Shown here: piece after piece, positions 8,761 to 16,539 of the stretch
Position numbering within the stretch: the stretch's first letter is position 1
Layout of the letters: the number at the start of each line of letters is the position of its first letter
Origin: Bacteroides faecium
GTDB taxonomy: Bacteria; Bacteroidota; Bacteroidia; Bacteroidales; Bacteroidaceae
DNA length: 64,000 nt
Reading direction: 5' to 3'
Assembly (NCBI RefSeq): GCF_012113595.1
Contig: NZ_CP050831.1
Coordinates: 3,782,001-3,846,000 of the forward strand
The notes under the pieces: model-generated
Databases searched by the model: none
What the model was told of the DNA's origin: nothing
The model's input: only the letters and a program-made list of their open reading frames with translations
Translations under genes and position numbers: made by a program

Positions 8761-11700
8761 CTACGCCTCTTTATTTAAGTATTGACGGGGTGTTTCTCCG
8801 AACTCCGCCTGGAAACATTTGGAGAAATAAGAGTGATTTGAAAAACCTACCATATACATCACTTCGGCGACGGTGAATTTCTTTTGTTGTAGCAACATCG
8901 CCGCCTTTTTCATCCGGATGGATTTGATATATTCCACCGGCGACATTCCGGTCAACTGTTTTATCTTCCGGTAAATCTGCTTGTTGCTGAAACCAGACAA
9001 TTCACACAAAGCATTTACGTTCAGGTCTGCGTCGGAAAGATGGTCTTCAATCAGACGGATGATATTCGACAGGAATTTCTCATCCTGCGATTCAGCTTCA
9101 ATCGGTTTGAGCACAGGTAATGACTCCAGCGACTTCTTCGTCAGATTGGCCGGGATTTCTTCCTCTTCGATGGCAGCGACAGGGATACTCAGTCCTACGC
9201 TCGTTCCCTGGTTCTCTTCGGAAGTGACACCGTTGATATGTCCGCCATGCAGTTCCGTATAAGTTTTCACCAGATAAAGTCCGATACCTGTACCATCCTT
9301 ATGTCCCGAGCGGGGAGACTGGTAAAAGCGCTGGAAGATATATGGAATGTCTTGTTGCGGAATTCCGGTTCCGGTGTCCGACACACAAATATCCAGTTGT
9401 CCGGTTTCCTGCGAATAGAAAAGGGAGAGCCGTACACTTCCGCCGTCCGGAGTAAACTTCACGGCATTTGAAAGCAGGTTGTCCAGTATCACTCCCAGTT
9501 TGATAGCATCCATATCCGCGTAAATCTTGGCTTTGTTTGCTTCAAAATGGAACGTAAGCCGCGGGTTTTCTTCGTAAACGGAGAACAGGCTGTGACTGAA
9601 GGATACCAGTTCGATGCGCGACAATATTAGCAATGAATCCGCATTGTCCTCAATTCGGTTGAAGTTAAGCACCTGATGAATCAATGAGTTTATCTTCATG
9701 GCGTTGCGCTGCACTTCTTCCAAAGTTTGCTTTTCGTGTAGCTCTTCCGTGGCAGGCAGTAACTGGCTGACGGGAGCGATAATCCGGCTGAGAGGTGTTT
9801 TCAGTTCATTAGACAGATTGGTGAAGAACGCCATTTTCTGACGGGACTGTTCCAGAATCTTCTCTTTCTCCAGACGTTCCATCTTCAACCGGTTTTTAAC
9901 CCGGAAAAAGTTGATTGTCCAGGCAATAAGGCTCAGAAGTAAAAGACAGTAGAGTATTTTCGCCCAAAGCGTGTAATACCAGGGTGGCAGAATCTTTATA
10001 TCCAGTATATAAGGATGCTCGGAAGGAAATCCGTTCTTTTCTACTTTACTGATAAGCAACTGATAATCTCCATAGCTTAAATTGCTGTAAGTGATGCGAT
10101 TTGTGTTGGATTTCAGAGAGTTCCATTCTTTATCCATCCCTTCGAGCCGGTAAACGAATTTGTTCTTTTCTTCGAGAGAGTAGGGAAGGTCGGACAACTC
10201 AAAAGCCAGGTTGTTCTGGTCATGCTTCAATTTAATGGCGTTTGTGTAGCGGATATTGGGGATATCCGTGGTGGATGGATTCATCAATTGATTATTGATG
10301 TACAGAGCCGTCAGGAGAACGGGACGTTCCGGATGATGCATTGCTTGTATTTCCGGGTGAGAAATGGCAAAGCCGTCGGCGCCGCCCAAATAGATATTCC
10401 CGTCTTTCGAATCAAACAGTAAACTGGTAAAACGTTTGTCCGTCATATTCTGCTGACGTGCATCCATTGTTTTCCGGTCGATAATCCATAGTCCGTTGGT
10501 GGTGGAAACCCAAATATGGTCTTTCACTGATGTCATGGACAGAATCTCGTTATTATTGAAACTTCCGAATGAAATGCTTTGGCGGTTGGAATCTTTAGGA
10601 TTAATACGCATCACTCCCCCGTGAAATCCTACCCAAAGCATACCGTCTGCATCACAAAGCAGGTAGTTTGGACTCTTTTCCCCGCTCAACTCGTCGGCAA
10701 AGAGTTTGGTGACTTGCCCCGTGCGCGGGTCGATTTTATCCAGCCCTTTACTGTTATATAGTAATACCCATACATTCCCTTCTTTATCGGGGATAATTTG
10801 ATTGATAAACATGCCCGACAGTCCGTTGTGAGTAGAGTAGTTCTGTTCGGCTATGTATTGTCCGCCGGTGGATTGCATTAATTTATGCTTGTCTACTACA
10901 AAAATCCCACCCAGGCAAGTGGCAATCCATAGATGCCCGGTGTTGTCTTCAAAGATGTAATAAGCCCAGTTTGTATTATAAGTTCCTGTACTGTCGATAA
11001 TGTTGTAGTGTATAAACTGCTGAGTGGCATAGTCGTAACGGTTGACGCTACCATCCGTGGCTATCCATAATTGCTGTTCTTTATCTTCATAAATATGTCG
11101 GATGCGGTTGTGGGATAAAGGATGTATTTTATCTCCCATTCTATACCAGGCAGCTTCATGCCTGCTCCCGGTGGGATGAATAAAACGGAGCAAGCCGTTC
11201 GTGCCGCCAAACCAGTAAAAGCCTTTTGAATCCCGGAACAATGAGTAGAATTGATTTCCGTCTCCCGTACCGGTGATTTGAGAGATGGGTACGAATTGCA
11301 GGGCGCTGTTATAGCGTGACAGAGAGATTCCATAATCGGTTCCCAACCAAATATTCTGTTCCTGATCGGAAAAGATATTCCAGACAATGTTGTTGGTCAA
11401 TGACTGGATATTACGTGAGTCATGAATGATATGCTGCAAAGGCTCTTTATCGTTCTTATATACATAAAGCCCGTTGTCCGTACCTGCCAATAAATTTCCG
11501 TCCCCGTCCAAAGCCAGTGATTTGATGGAGTTATTATGGAAAACTTCTATCGCATTCATCTTTCCCGTCGCAGGAATGTATTGAAAGAGATAACCTTCCA
11601 TACCAATCCAAATACATTGCCGGATGGTATCTTCCAGTAAGGAGTTGACAAACAGATTACTTATCGCCCGGTTGACGGGCAGAAAAATACTCTCAAATTT

Positions 11701-12312
11701 CCCCTTTTCCGGTATATAACGGCACAAACCATTATAAGTACCTACATAAATCTGACTATCTTTCGTGTGGATAACAGAATAGACTGTATTATGAGACAAA
11801 CCGCTATGTTTACTGTCGAAACGGGACAACTTGCGGTCTTTTAATTGATAAGTATAGAGTCCGTTTAGCGAACCTATCCACAAAATATCTCCCTGAAGTA
11901 CCATAGTACGTACATCAGTGGGGAAATCCGTCTCCGGCTGTTCGTATTTGTCTGTACGGTAGTTGTAAACAAGTATTCCGTTATCAGTTCCTAAATATAG
12001 ATAAGTATTGTCTGCGATGATACCGCAGTAGATACGCGTGTTAGTGCGTTCGCCATAAGTGAAGTGCTGCTGGGTGGAATAACCGTCGTAACTGAACAAG
12101 CCTTTATTAGAACCTATCCATATCAGCCCCTCGCTGTCCTGCAGGAAACAACTGATAACCGAAGCTTCGGCACCGAGATAAATATTGTCGAATTGCTGAT
12201 AATTCACTTTTTGCCCATATGCACCATAATGGATGCAGCCTATGAGAATGAGTAAAAGAATCAATCTAATTCGTCGGTACATGGTATCAGGTTTGCAAGA
12301 TTTATTTCGCAA
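8761..12312 (-). CDS. HTCS-type PUL regulator lacking phospho-acceptor His and receiver domain
   Basis: 1183 residues. A signal peptide (about 1-33) is followed by two-component-regulator propeller repeats (about 40-690, recurring LWIGxxxGLxxY patterns), a Y_Y_Y domain (about 700-775), one membrane segment (ILYCLLLLSLIAWTINFF), a HisKA-like helix, an HATPase domain (N box DNLLSNAVKFTPDGG, G boxes DTGTGIP and GTGIGLYLVK) and a C-terminal AraC helix-turn-helix (NVNALCELSGFSNKQIYRK, VGFSNHSYFSKCF). Two parts of a normal HTCS are missing. The H-box reads LSNELKTPL with Asn835 (codon at 9808-9810) in place of His, and no receiver domain lies between HATPase and AraC. It should span the inner membrane and control the neighbouring PUL. 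The signal probably passes without a standard phosphorelay. Confidence 0.92.
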   Translation of the reverse strand: MRNKSCKPDTMYRRIRLILLLILIGCIHYGAYGQKVNYQQFDNIYLGAEASVISCFLQDSEGLIWIGSNKGLFSYDGYSTQQHFTYGERTNTRIYCGIIADNTYLYLGTDNGILVYNYRTDKYEQPETDFPTDVRTMVLQGDILWIGSLNGLYTYQLKDRKLSRFDSKHSGLSHNTVYSVIHTKDSQIYVGTYNGLCRYIPEKGKFESIFLPVNRAISNLFVNSLLEDTIRQCIWIGMEGYLFQYIPATGKMNAIEVFHNNSIKSLALDGDGNLLAGTDNGLYVYKNDKEPLQHIIHDSRNIQSLTNNIVWNIFSDQEQNIWLGTDYGISLSRYNSALQFVPISQITGTGDGNQFYSLFRDSKGFYWFGGTNGLLRFIHPTGSRHEAAWYRMGDKIHPLSHNRIRHIYEDKEQQLWIATDGSVNRYDYATQQFIHYNIIDSTGTYNTNWAYYIFEDNTGHLWIATCLGGIFVVDKHKLMQSTGGQYIAEQNYSTHNGLSGMFINQIIPDKEGNVWVLLYNSKGLDKIDPRTGQVTKLFADELSGEKSPNYLLCDADGMLWVGFHGGVMRINPKDSNRQSISFGSFNNNEILSMTSVKDHIWVSTTNGLWIIDRKTMDARQQNMTDKRFTSLLFDSKDGNIYLGGADGFAISHPEIQAMHHPERPVLLTALYINNQLMNPSTTDIPNIRYTNAIKLKHDQNNLAFELSDLPYSLEEKNKFVYRLEGMDKEWNSLKSNTNRITYSNLSYGDYQLLISKVEKNGFPSEHPYILDIKILPPWYYTLWAKILYCLLLLSLIAWTINFFRVKNRLKMERLEKEKILEQSRQKMAFFTNLSNELKTPLSRIIAPVSQLLPATEELHEKQTLEEVQRNAMKINSLIHQVLNFNRIEDNADSLLILSRIELVSFSHSLFSVYEENPRLTFHFEANKAKIYADMDAIKLGVILDNLLSNAVKFTPDGGSVRLSLFYSQETGQLDICVSDTGTGIPQQDIPYIFQRFYQSPRSGHKDGTGIGLYLVKTYTELHGGHINGVTSEENQGTSVGLSIPVAAIEEEEIPANLTKKSLESLPVLKPIEAESQDEKFLSNIIRLIEDHLSDADLNVNALCELSGFSNKQIYRKIKQLTGMSPVEYIKSIRMKKAAMLLQQKKFTVAEVMYMVGFSNHSYFSKCFQAEFGETPRQYLNKEA

Positions 12313-12317
12313 ATGTA
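12310..12317 (-). promoter_or_regulatory. Possible -7 box of the HTCS gene
   Basis: Read on the minus strand, TACATTTG matches TAnnTTTG and directly adjoins the annotated HTCS ATG (12310-12312). If it is used, translation would have to start at the next in-frame ATG, so it may be a chance match. No -33 TTTG was found at the right spacing. Confidence 0.2.
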
Positions 12318-12396
12318 GGAAAAATGTCGGTTACACTTGTAAATATCCCGCTCTTTTTGTTCCTTTGTTACCTATTTATAAACAGAAAACTTACGT

Positions 12397-12948
12397 ATGA
12401 GAAAACTAATTTATTTGCTTTTGTTGCCATTGGCAGTGGCTGTGACTGCATGTGGCGGTAAAAAAGGAACTTCAAATAATGAATCGACGTTGGCAACAAT
12501 GGACAGTGTGGATGCTCACGGACTGCAACGTATGCAAACTTCCAAAAGCGAAACAGACTTTAAGTTTAAAGGGAAAGACTATCATTCTGTGGTTTCGCGT
12601 ACACCGGACGAAAGTCTGCCTCATGTCACGAACGAAATGGGAGATACCTATGTCGATAATAAAATCGTGCTGCGTCTGACGCGTGGCAACGAGAAAGTGT
12701 TTGATAAAACATTTACCAAGAATGATTTTTCAGCCGTAGTAGATGCTAAATTCCTGTCGAACTCCGTCCTGGAAGGAATCGTATATGATAAGACCACTCC
12801 GCAGGGAATAGTGTATGCCGCAAGTGTATGTTATCCGCAGACAGATTTGTATATGCCTCTTTCTATCACCATTACCGCCGACGGAAAAATGAGCATACAA
12901 AAAGTGGATATGCTTGAAGAAGAATATGACGACGAACCTTCCAATTAA
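12397..12948 (+). CDS. DUF4738-type lipoprotein
   Basis: 183 residues, with a lipoprotein signal ending AVAVTAC (Cys19) and then a Gly/Lys/Ser-rich linker. The body is a single small beta-rich domain that resembles DUF4738 proteins of Bacteroides, judged from recall of the pattern (FKGKDYHSVVSRTPDE, DNKIVLRLTRGNEKVFDKTF). It is divergent from the HTCS gene (84 bp between starts) and lies 123 bp before the heparin lyase gene. No function is known. The envelope location follows from the lipobox. The acidic C-terminal tail (EEEYDDEPSN) is unusual but short. Confidence 0.75.
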   Translation: MRKLIYLLLLPLAVAVTACGGKKGTSNNESTLATMDSVDAHGLQRMQTSKSETDFKFKGKDYHSVVSRTPDESLPHVTNEMGDTYVDNKIVLRLTRGNEKVFDKTFTKNDFSAVVDAKFLSNSVLEGIVYDKTTPQGIVYAASVCYPQTDLYMPLSITITADGKMSIQKVDMLEEEYDDEPSN

Positions 12949-12980
12949 GCCTGTGAGCTGGTGTTGACAGCAGAATTACA

Positions 12981-13042
12981 CAAATGTGAAAACATTTGAG
13001 ACAAAAGAAAGGCAGCCGAAGAGGTTGCCTTTCGTACTTTTG
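12981..13042 (+). promoter_or_regulatory. Two palindromes and a -7 box before the heparin lyase gene
   Basis: A perfect palindrome CAAATGT-GAAA-ACATTTG lies at 12981-12998. A second inverted repeat, GAAAGGCA (13007-13014) and TGCCTTTC (13026-13033), ends one base before TACTTTTG (13035-13042), which matches the TAnnTTTG -7 consensus. The start codon is 29 bp further on. No -33 TTTG at normal spacing was seen, so the promoter may need an activator. One of the palindromes could be its site, or the second could end the upstream transcript. Confidence 0.55.
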
Positions 13043-13071
13043 CACTGTCAACAAACTTAATACCGAATAGA

Positions 13072-14250
13072 ATGAAGAAAAACATTTTAGCTATCTGTGT
13101 GGTAGCAGCAGGATGCACGGCACTGACCGCCCAGACTAATAATACTCAAGCACTGGTTCCGCTGACCGAGCGTGTAAACGTACAGGCAGATTCGGCACGC
13201 GTCGACCAAATAATAGACGGCTGCTGGGTAGCAGTCGGAACAAAAAAGCCGCATGCCATTCAACGCGACTTCACCCGTATGTTCAACGGCAAACCTTCTT
13301 ATCGTTTTGAACTGAAAGAAGATGATAACACGTTGTCGGGCTACGCTAAAGGGGAAACAAAAGGGCGTGCGGAATTCTCTTATTGTTATGCAACTTCCGA
13401 CGATTTCAAAGGAGAGCCTGCCGATACCTATAAGAAAGCACAAATAATGAAAACAGTATATCATCATGGCAAAGGGGCTTGTCCGCAAGGTTCTTCCCGC
13501 GACTATGAGTTCTCGGTATATATCCCTTCTGCATTGGGCAGTGATGTTTCGACAATTTTCGCCCAATGGCACGGAATGCCCGACCGTACTTTGGTACAGA
13601 CTCCGCAGGGCGAAGTGAAGACACTGACAGTTGACGAATTCATCGAACTGGAAAAGACTACTATCTTCAAGAAAAACGCAGGACACGAGAAAAAAGTCAA
13701 ACTGGACAAGCAAGGCAATCCGGTAAAAGACAAACAAGGCAATCCGGTGTACGTAGCCGGTAAGGCTAACGGATGGCTGGTTGAACAGGGCGGATACCCG
13801 CCACTGGCGTTCGGATTCTCCGGCGGCTGGTTCTATATCAAAGCAAACTCCGACCGTAAATGGTTGACAGACAAAGATGACCGTTGCAACGCAAATGTAG
13901 AAAGAACTCAAATTATGAAACCTGTAACGTCCGAATATAAAGCATCTACCATCGCCTATAAAATGCCTTTCGCAGACTTTCCAAAAGATTGTTGGATTAC
14001 ATTCCGCATCCATATCGACTGGACGGTCTATGGGAAAGAAGCCGAAACAATCGTGAAGCCGGGTATGCTCGATGTACAGATGGACTATCAGGAAAAGGGG
14101 AAAAAGGTTAGTAAACATATCGTGGATAATGAGAAAATCCTGATTGGACGTAACGACAAAGACGGCTACTATTTTAAATTCGGTATTTACCGTGTAGGTA
14201 ATAATACGAAGCCGGTATGTTACAATCTGGCAAACTATTCAGAAAGGTAA
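13072..14250 (+). CDS. Heparin lyase I, polysaccharide lyase family 13
   Basis: 392 residues with a signal peptide (about 1-20, ending ALTAQ). The sequence corresponds closely to remembered B. thetaiotaomicron heparinase I (BT4675): GCWVAVGTKKPHAIQRDF, YHHGKGACPQGSSRDY, IFAQWHGMPDRTL, GFSGGWFYIKANSDRKWL. His167 and Arg172 in WHGMPDR correspond to the catalytic region. PL13 enzymes cleave heparin and highly sulfated heparan sulfate by beta-elimination, here probably in the periplasm. A small internal repeat (DKQGNPV twice, about residues 218-234) is visible. It has its own promoter region and a strong terminator, so it is a stand-alone gene. No other heparin-PUL genes are in the window. Confidence 0.93.
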   Translation: MKKNILAICVVAAGCTALTAQTNNTQALVPLTERVNVQADSARVDQIIDGCWVAVGTKKPHAIQRDFTRMFNGKPSYRFELKEDDNTLSGYAKGETKGRAEFSYCYATSDDFKGEPADTYKKAQIMKTVYHHGKGACPQGSSRDYEFSVYIPSALGSDVSTIFAQWHGMPDRTLVQTPQGEVKTLTVDEFIELEKTTIFKKNAGHEKKVKLDKQGNPVKDKQGNPVYVAGKANGWLVEQGGYPPLAFGFSGGWFYIKANSDRKWLTDKDDRCNANVERTQIMKPVTSEYKASTIAYKMPFADFPKDCWITFRIHIDWTVYGKEAETIVKPGMLDVQMDYQEKGKKVSKHIVDNEKILIGRNDKDGYYFKFGIYRVGNNTKPVCYNLANYSER

Positions 14251-14277
14251 ATTAGTCAAAAAGGTAAAGAGAAAGTG

Positions 14278-14315
14278 ATATCCGGATGTTCTTCAGTGGG
14301 CATCCGGATATTTTT
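14278..14315 (+). terminator. Rho-independent terminator after heparin lyase
   Basis: Perfect 11-bp stem ATATCCGGATG (14278-14288) and CATCCGGATAT (14301-14311) with a 12-nt loop, followed by T residues. It lies 28 bp after the lyase stop codon. Confidence 0.88.
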
Positions 14316-14382
14316 GTTTGTGTGAATCTAGTTGATACACAGTATAATATACCTTTTATATTCTCAAACAATTTTCATTGTT

Positions 14383-14488
14383 ATGAGAAAAAATACTCAT
14401 CGCGATGAGAAAATATTCTCATAGGTATGAGTATAAATTCTTATCACCGTGAGAAAAAGTTCTCATAATGATGAGAAATTATCCGCTC
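14383..14488. repeat. 22-bp-period array A of ATGAGAA/TTCTCAT palindromes
   Basis: Five 18-bp units start at 14383, 14405, 14427, 14449 and 14471, each 22 bp apart with 4-bp spacers. Unit 2, ATGAGAAAATATTCTCAT, has perfect 7-bp arms. Unit 4, GTGAGAAAAAGTTCTCAT, is nearly so. Units 1 and 3 keep the outer 4-5 bp and unit 5 only the left arm. A half-unit (TTTTCAT) sits one period upstream, ending at 14378. The array lies between the heparin lyase terminator and the CPS recombinase gene, 150 bp before its start. Two helical turns per unit would place bound dimers on one DNA face, so a cooperative operator array is a reasonable guess. No protein is assigned. Confidence 0.85.
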
Positions 14489-14543
14489 TTTAGTATTGCA
14501 TATTAATTAATTCTATCAATATTAAAAAATGTCAATAATCACA

Positions 14544-14613
14544 TGCCGTTTGGCATATACGTTCCAGTTATGCAAAAAGATTCGTTCTTTTGCCGCTTGC
14601 CAAATGGTATATA
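14544..14613. promoter_or_regulatory. Two related TGCC-n3-TGGyATATA elements before the recombinase gene
   Basis: TGCCGTTTGGCATATA (14544-14559) and TGCCAAATGGTATATA (14598-14613) are direct copies 54 bp apart. The first contains the palindrome TGCC-GTTT-GGCA. They lie between array A and the recombinase start at 14638, so they are candidate operators or promoter parts for that gene. Apart from these and array A, the 387-bp gap after the lyase gene shows nothing recognised. Confidence 0.4.
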
Positions 14614-14637
14614 TGTATAAAATAACTAGTGATGTAA

Positions 14638-15585
14638 ATGATGAGTAAAAATGGATTTAGCCGGTGTGGGGAACTCTACATCGGTCGTTTGCGAAAAGAG
14701 GGACGCCACTCTACGGCGCACGTCTACAAGAACGCCCTCTTTTCTTTCAGCAAGTTCTGCGGCATATCCAATGTGTCGTTCAGGCAAGTCACCCGTGAGC
14801 GTTTACGACTTTACGGGCAGTATCTTTACGAGTGTGGGTTGAAGCCCAATACGATTTCTACGTATATGCGCATGCTCCGTAGCATTTACAATCGAGGAGT
14901 GGAAGCGGGGAATGCCTCTTACGTGCCTCGATTGTTCAGTGATGTCTATACGGGTGTGGATGTCCGTCAGAAAAAAGCTTTGCCTGCTGCCGAACTGCAC
15001 AGACTTCTTTATGAAGACCCGAAGTCAGAGCGTTTGCGCCGTACACAATCTATCGCCGCCTTGATGTTCCAGTTTTGCGGAATGTCATTCGCTGATTTGG
15101 CTCATCTGGAGAAATCGGCTTTGGAAAGCAATGTGCTGCGTTATAGCCGTATCAAAACCAAAACTCCCATGAGTGTGGAGGTGTTGGACAGTGCAAAGGA
15201 AATGATTGATCAATTGCGGAACAAGCAGGATTCTCTGCCCGATTGCCCTAATTATCTATTCGATATTCTCCGTGGTGACAAGAAACGGAAAGATGAATGT
15301 GCTTATCGTGAATATCAGTCCGCCCTTCGTCGGTTTAATAATAGCCTGAAAGATTTGGCAAGGGTGTTGCATCTGAAGTCTCCGGTTTCTTCCTACACGT
15401 TCCGCCATTCCTGGGCTACTACCGCCAAGTACCGGGGAGTCGCGATTGAAATGATTAGCGAATCATTAGGGCACAAATCTATAAAAACCACACAAATTTA
15501 CTTGAAAGGCTTCGGGCTTAAAGAACGTACTGAGGTAAATAAAGGGAATTTATCTTACGTAAAGAACTACTGCGCTAGCAGATAA
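14638..15585 (+). CDS. Tyrosine site-specific recombinase next to the invertible CPS promoter
   Basis: 315 residues. A SAM-like core-binding domain (about 15-100) is followed by the catalytic domain. Visible residues are Lys173/Lys175 (RIKTKT), Arg256 in YTFRHSW (Tyr at the usual His of HxxR), His279 in ESLGHKS and nucleophile Tyr288 in TTQIYLK. The Arg I position reads CGMSFADL, with Ser150, as is known for the IntDOT family, where this Arg is also absent. The two inverted sites that flank the promoter begin 40 bp downstream, so this is the likely invertase. Two adjacent Met codons occur, and the first is used here. In the present orientation the invertible promoter would transcribe antisense to this gene. 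Confidence 0.93.
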   Translation: MMSKNGFSRCGELYIGRLRKEGRHSTAHVYKNALFSFSKFCGISNVSFRQVTRERLRLYGQYLYECGLKPNTISTYMRMLRSIYNRGVEAGNASYVPRLFSDVYTGVDVRQKKALPAAELHRLLYEDPKSERLRRTQSIAALMFQFCGMSFADLAHLEKSALESNVLRYSRIKTKTPMSVEVLDSAKEMIDQLRNKQDSLPDCPNYLFDILRGDKKRKDECAYREYQSALRRFNNSLKDLARVLHLKSPVSSYTFRHSWATTAKYRGVAIEMISESLGHKSIKTTQIYLKGFGLKERTEVNKGNLSYVKNYCASR

Positions 15586-15624
15586 ATATAATATAATGTA
15601 TTGGTAATCAGTGATAATAATCAC

Positions 15625-15647
15625 CCGTTACTTCTTAGGTAACGGAT
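15625..15647 (+). repeat. Left inverted repeat (recombinase site) of the CPS promoter switch
   Basis: 23 bp that are the exact reverse complement of 15884-15906. The site itself has 7-bp arms CCGTTAC and GTAACGG around the asymmetric spacer TTCTTAG. This is the usual form of a tyrosine-recombinase core site, with two inverted binding arms and a 7-bp crossover region. Confidence 0.95.
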
Positions 15648-15659
15648 TTAAATTCGGGA

Positions 15660-15692
15660 CAAAGATAGACAAAAACATAGATAGCACACAAA
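15660..15692 (-). promoter_or_regulatory. Phase-variable promoter, now firing leftward
   Basis: On the minus strand, TTTG (15689-15692), 21 bp, then TATCTTTG (15660-15667): a full Bacteroides -33/-7 promoter. It directs transcription toward and across the left repeat into the 3' end of the recombinase gene in antisense. Confidence 0.85.
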
Positions 15693-15747
15693 TATTTCTT
15701 CACTTTTTTTAGTTTTATCTGAAACATAGGGTAAAAAACTACCTGAA

Positions 15748-15770
15748 CATGAAATAATATAAATTTCATG
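15748..15770. repeat. CATGAAAT/ATTTCATG palindrome inside the invertible segment
   Basis: Perfect 8-bp arms (15748-15755 and 15763-15770) around 7 bp. It is a possible protein site within the switch. It is not a copy of the recombinase site. Confidence 0.55.
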
Positions 15771-15784
15771 CTCCAACTTTTTAT

Positions 15785-15822
15785 TGCCTAAATTCAGGAA
15801 CTTTCTCGCTGAATATTAGGCA
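15785..15822. repeat. Long hairpin inside the invertible segment
   Basis: TGCCTAA plus ATTCAG (15785-15797) pairs with CTGAAT plus TTAGGCA (15809-15822), with a single bulged base and an 11-nt loop. It could stop read-through from the recombinase gene or bind a regulator. In the flipped state it would lie upstream of the promoter. Confidence 0.6.
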
Positions 15823-15883
15823 GTTGCTTTTCTCGTGCCCTGTCTATGTGTGTAATTTCCCTTTTCATTGTTGTGTGTACTCT

Positions 15884-15906
15884 ATCCGTTACCTAAGAAG
15901 TAACGG
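15884..15906 (-). repeat. Right inverted repeat (recombinase site) of the CPS promoter switch
   Basis: Exact reverse complement of 15625-15647, with the same 7-7-7 arm/spacer/arm form. It ends 21 bp before the upxY start codon, so after inversion the repeat becomes part of the upxY leader. Confidence 0.95.
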
Positions 15907-15927
15907 ACAAATATGGGGTAAAAAAAC

Positions 15928-16506
15928 ATGATTTTAACAAAAGCAAAATCAGTAATTGCTGGGCCTAGTAATGGGACAGGGGAAGGCGTAGCACACTCTA
16001 AACGTTGGTATGTAGCTTTGGTTCGTATGCATCACGAAAAGAAAGTTGCTGAACGTTTAGAGAAAATGGGGATCGAAAATTTCGTTCCTGTTCAACAGGA
16101 AATTCATCAATGGAGTGACCGTCGCAAAATGGTCGAATCTGTTCTTCTTCCAATGATGGTGTTTGTGCATGCTGATCCGAAAGAACGCATGGAAGTTTTG
16201 AGCTTTTCTACAGTGAGTCGCTATATGGTGATGCGGGGTGAGAGTAGACCGGCGGTGATTCCTGATGATCAAATGGCTCGTTTCCGTTTTATGCTTGATT
16301 ATTCCGAAGAAGCAATCTGTATGAACAGTTCTCCTTTGGCACGTGGTGAAAAAGTCCGTGTTGTCAAAGGCCCTTTGTCCGGACTTGTCGGTGAGCTTGT
16401 CAATGTTGACGGTAAAAGTAAGATTGCCGTTCGTCTGAATATGCTTGGTTGTGCTTGTGTTGATATGCCTATTGGTTATGTAGAGGCAATCAGCGAGAAA
16501 AACTAA
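15928..16506 (+). CDS. UpxY-family NusG-like transcription antiterminator
   Basis: 192 residues. The NusG N-terminal domain runs from about 27 to 125 (KRWYVALVRMHHEKKVAERLEK, SVLLPMMVFVH), and a KOW-type segment follows near 140-160 (GEKVRVVKGPLSGLVGEL). UpxY proteins lead Bacteroides CPS operons and prevent early transcription termination in their own long operon. It is the first gene after the promoter switch. The usual second gene, upxZ, which inhibits the UpxY proteins of other loci, is absent: the export gene begins 33 bp later. The start was chosen at the first ATG after the right repeat. Confidence 0.94.
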   Translation: MILTKAKSVIAGPSNGTGEGVAHSKRWYVALVRMHHEKKVAERLEKMGIENFVPVQQEIHQWSDRRKMVESVLLPMMVFVHADPKERMEVLSFSTVSRYMVMRGESRPAVIPDDQMARFRFMLDYSEEAICMNSSPLARGEKVRVVKGPLSGLVGELVNVDGKSKIAVRLNMLGCACVDMPIGYVEAISEKN

Positions 16507-16539
16507 TTCCCCTCTCTTTTATTTTATCCTCAATTTGTA

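Larger units (their letters stand above)
15625..15906. promoter_or_regulatory. Invertible promoter segment of the CPS locus, OFF orientation
   Basis: A 282-bp segment bounded by perfect 23-bp inverted repeats lies between the recombinase gene and upxY. Its only consensus promoter points left, away from the capsule genes, and the plus strand of the segment has no TTTG at all. The DNA therefore represents the OFF state. Flipping would place the -7 box near 15864-15871, about 60 bp before the upxY start. The design matches the phase-variable CPS promoters known in B. fragilis and B. thetaiotaomicron. Confidence 0.93.

Noticed and set aside
13087..14118. A 343-codon minus-strand open frame opposite the heparin lyase gene
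   Set aside because: Antisense to a gene that is clearly a PL13 lyase. The sequence is Cys/Phe/His-rich without domains.
14383..14488. CRISPR array
   Set aside because: Spacers are only 4 bp, units are themselves palindromes, and no cas gene is nearby. The same holds for the arrays at 5948 and 37327.
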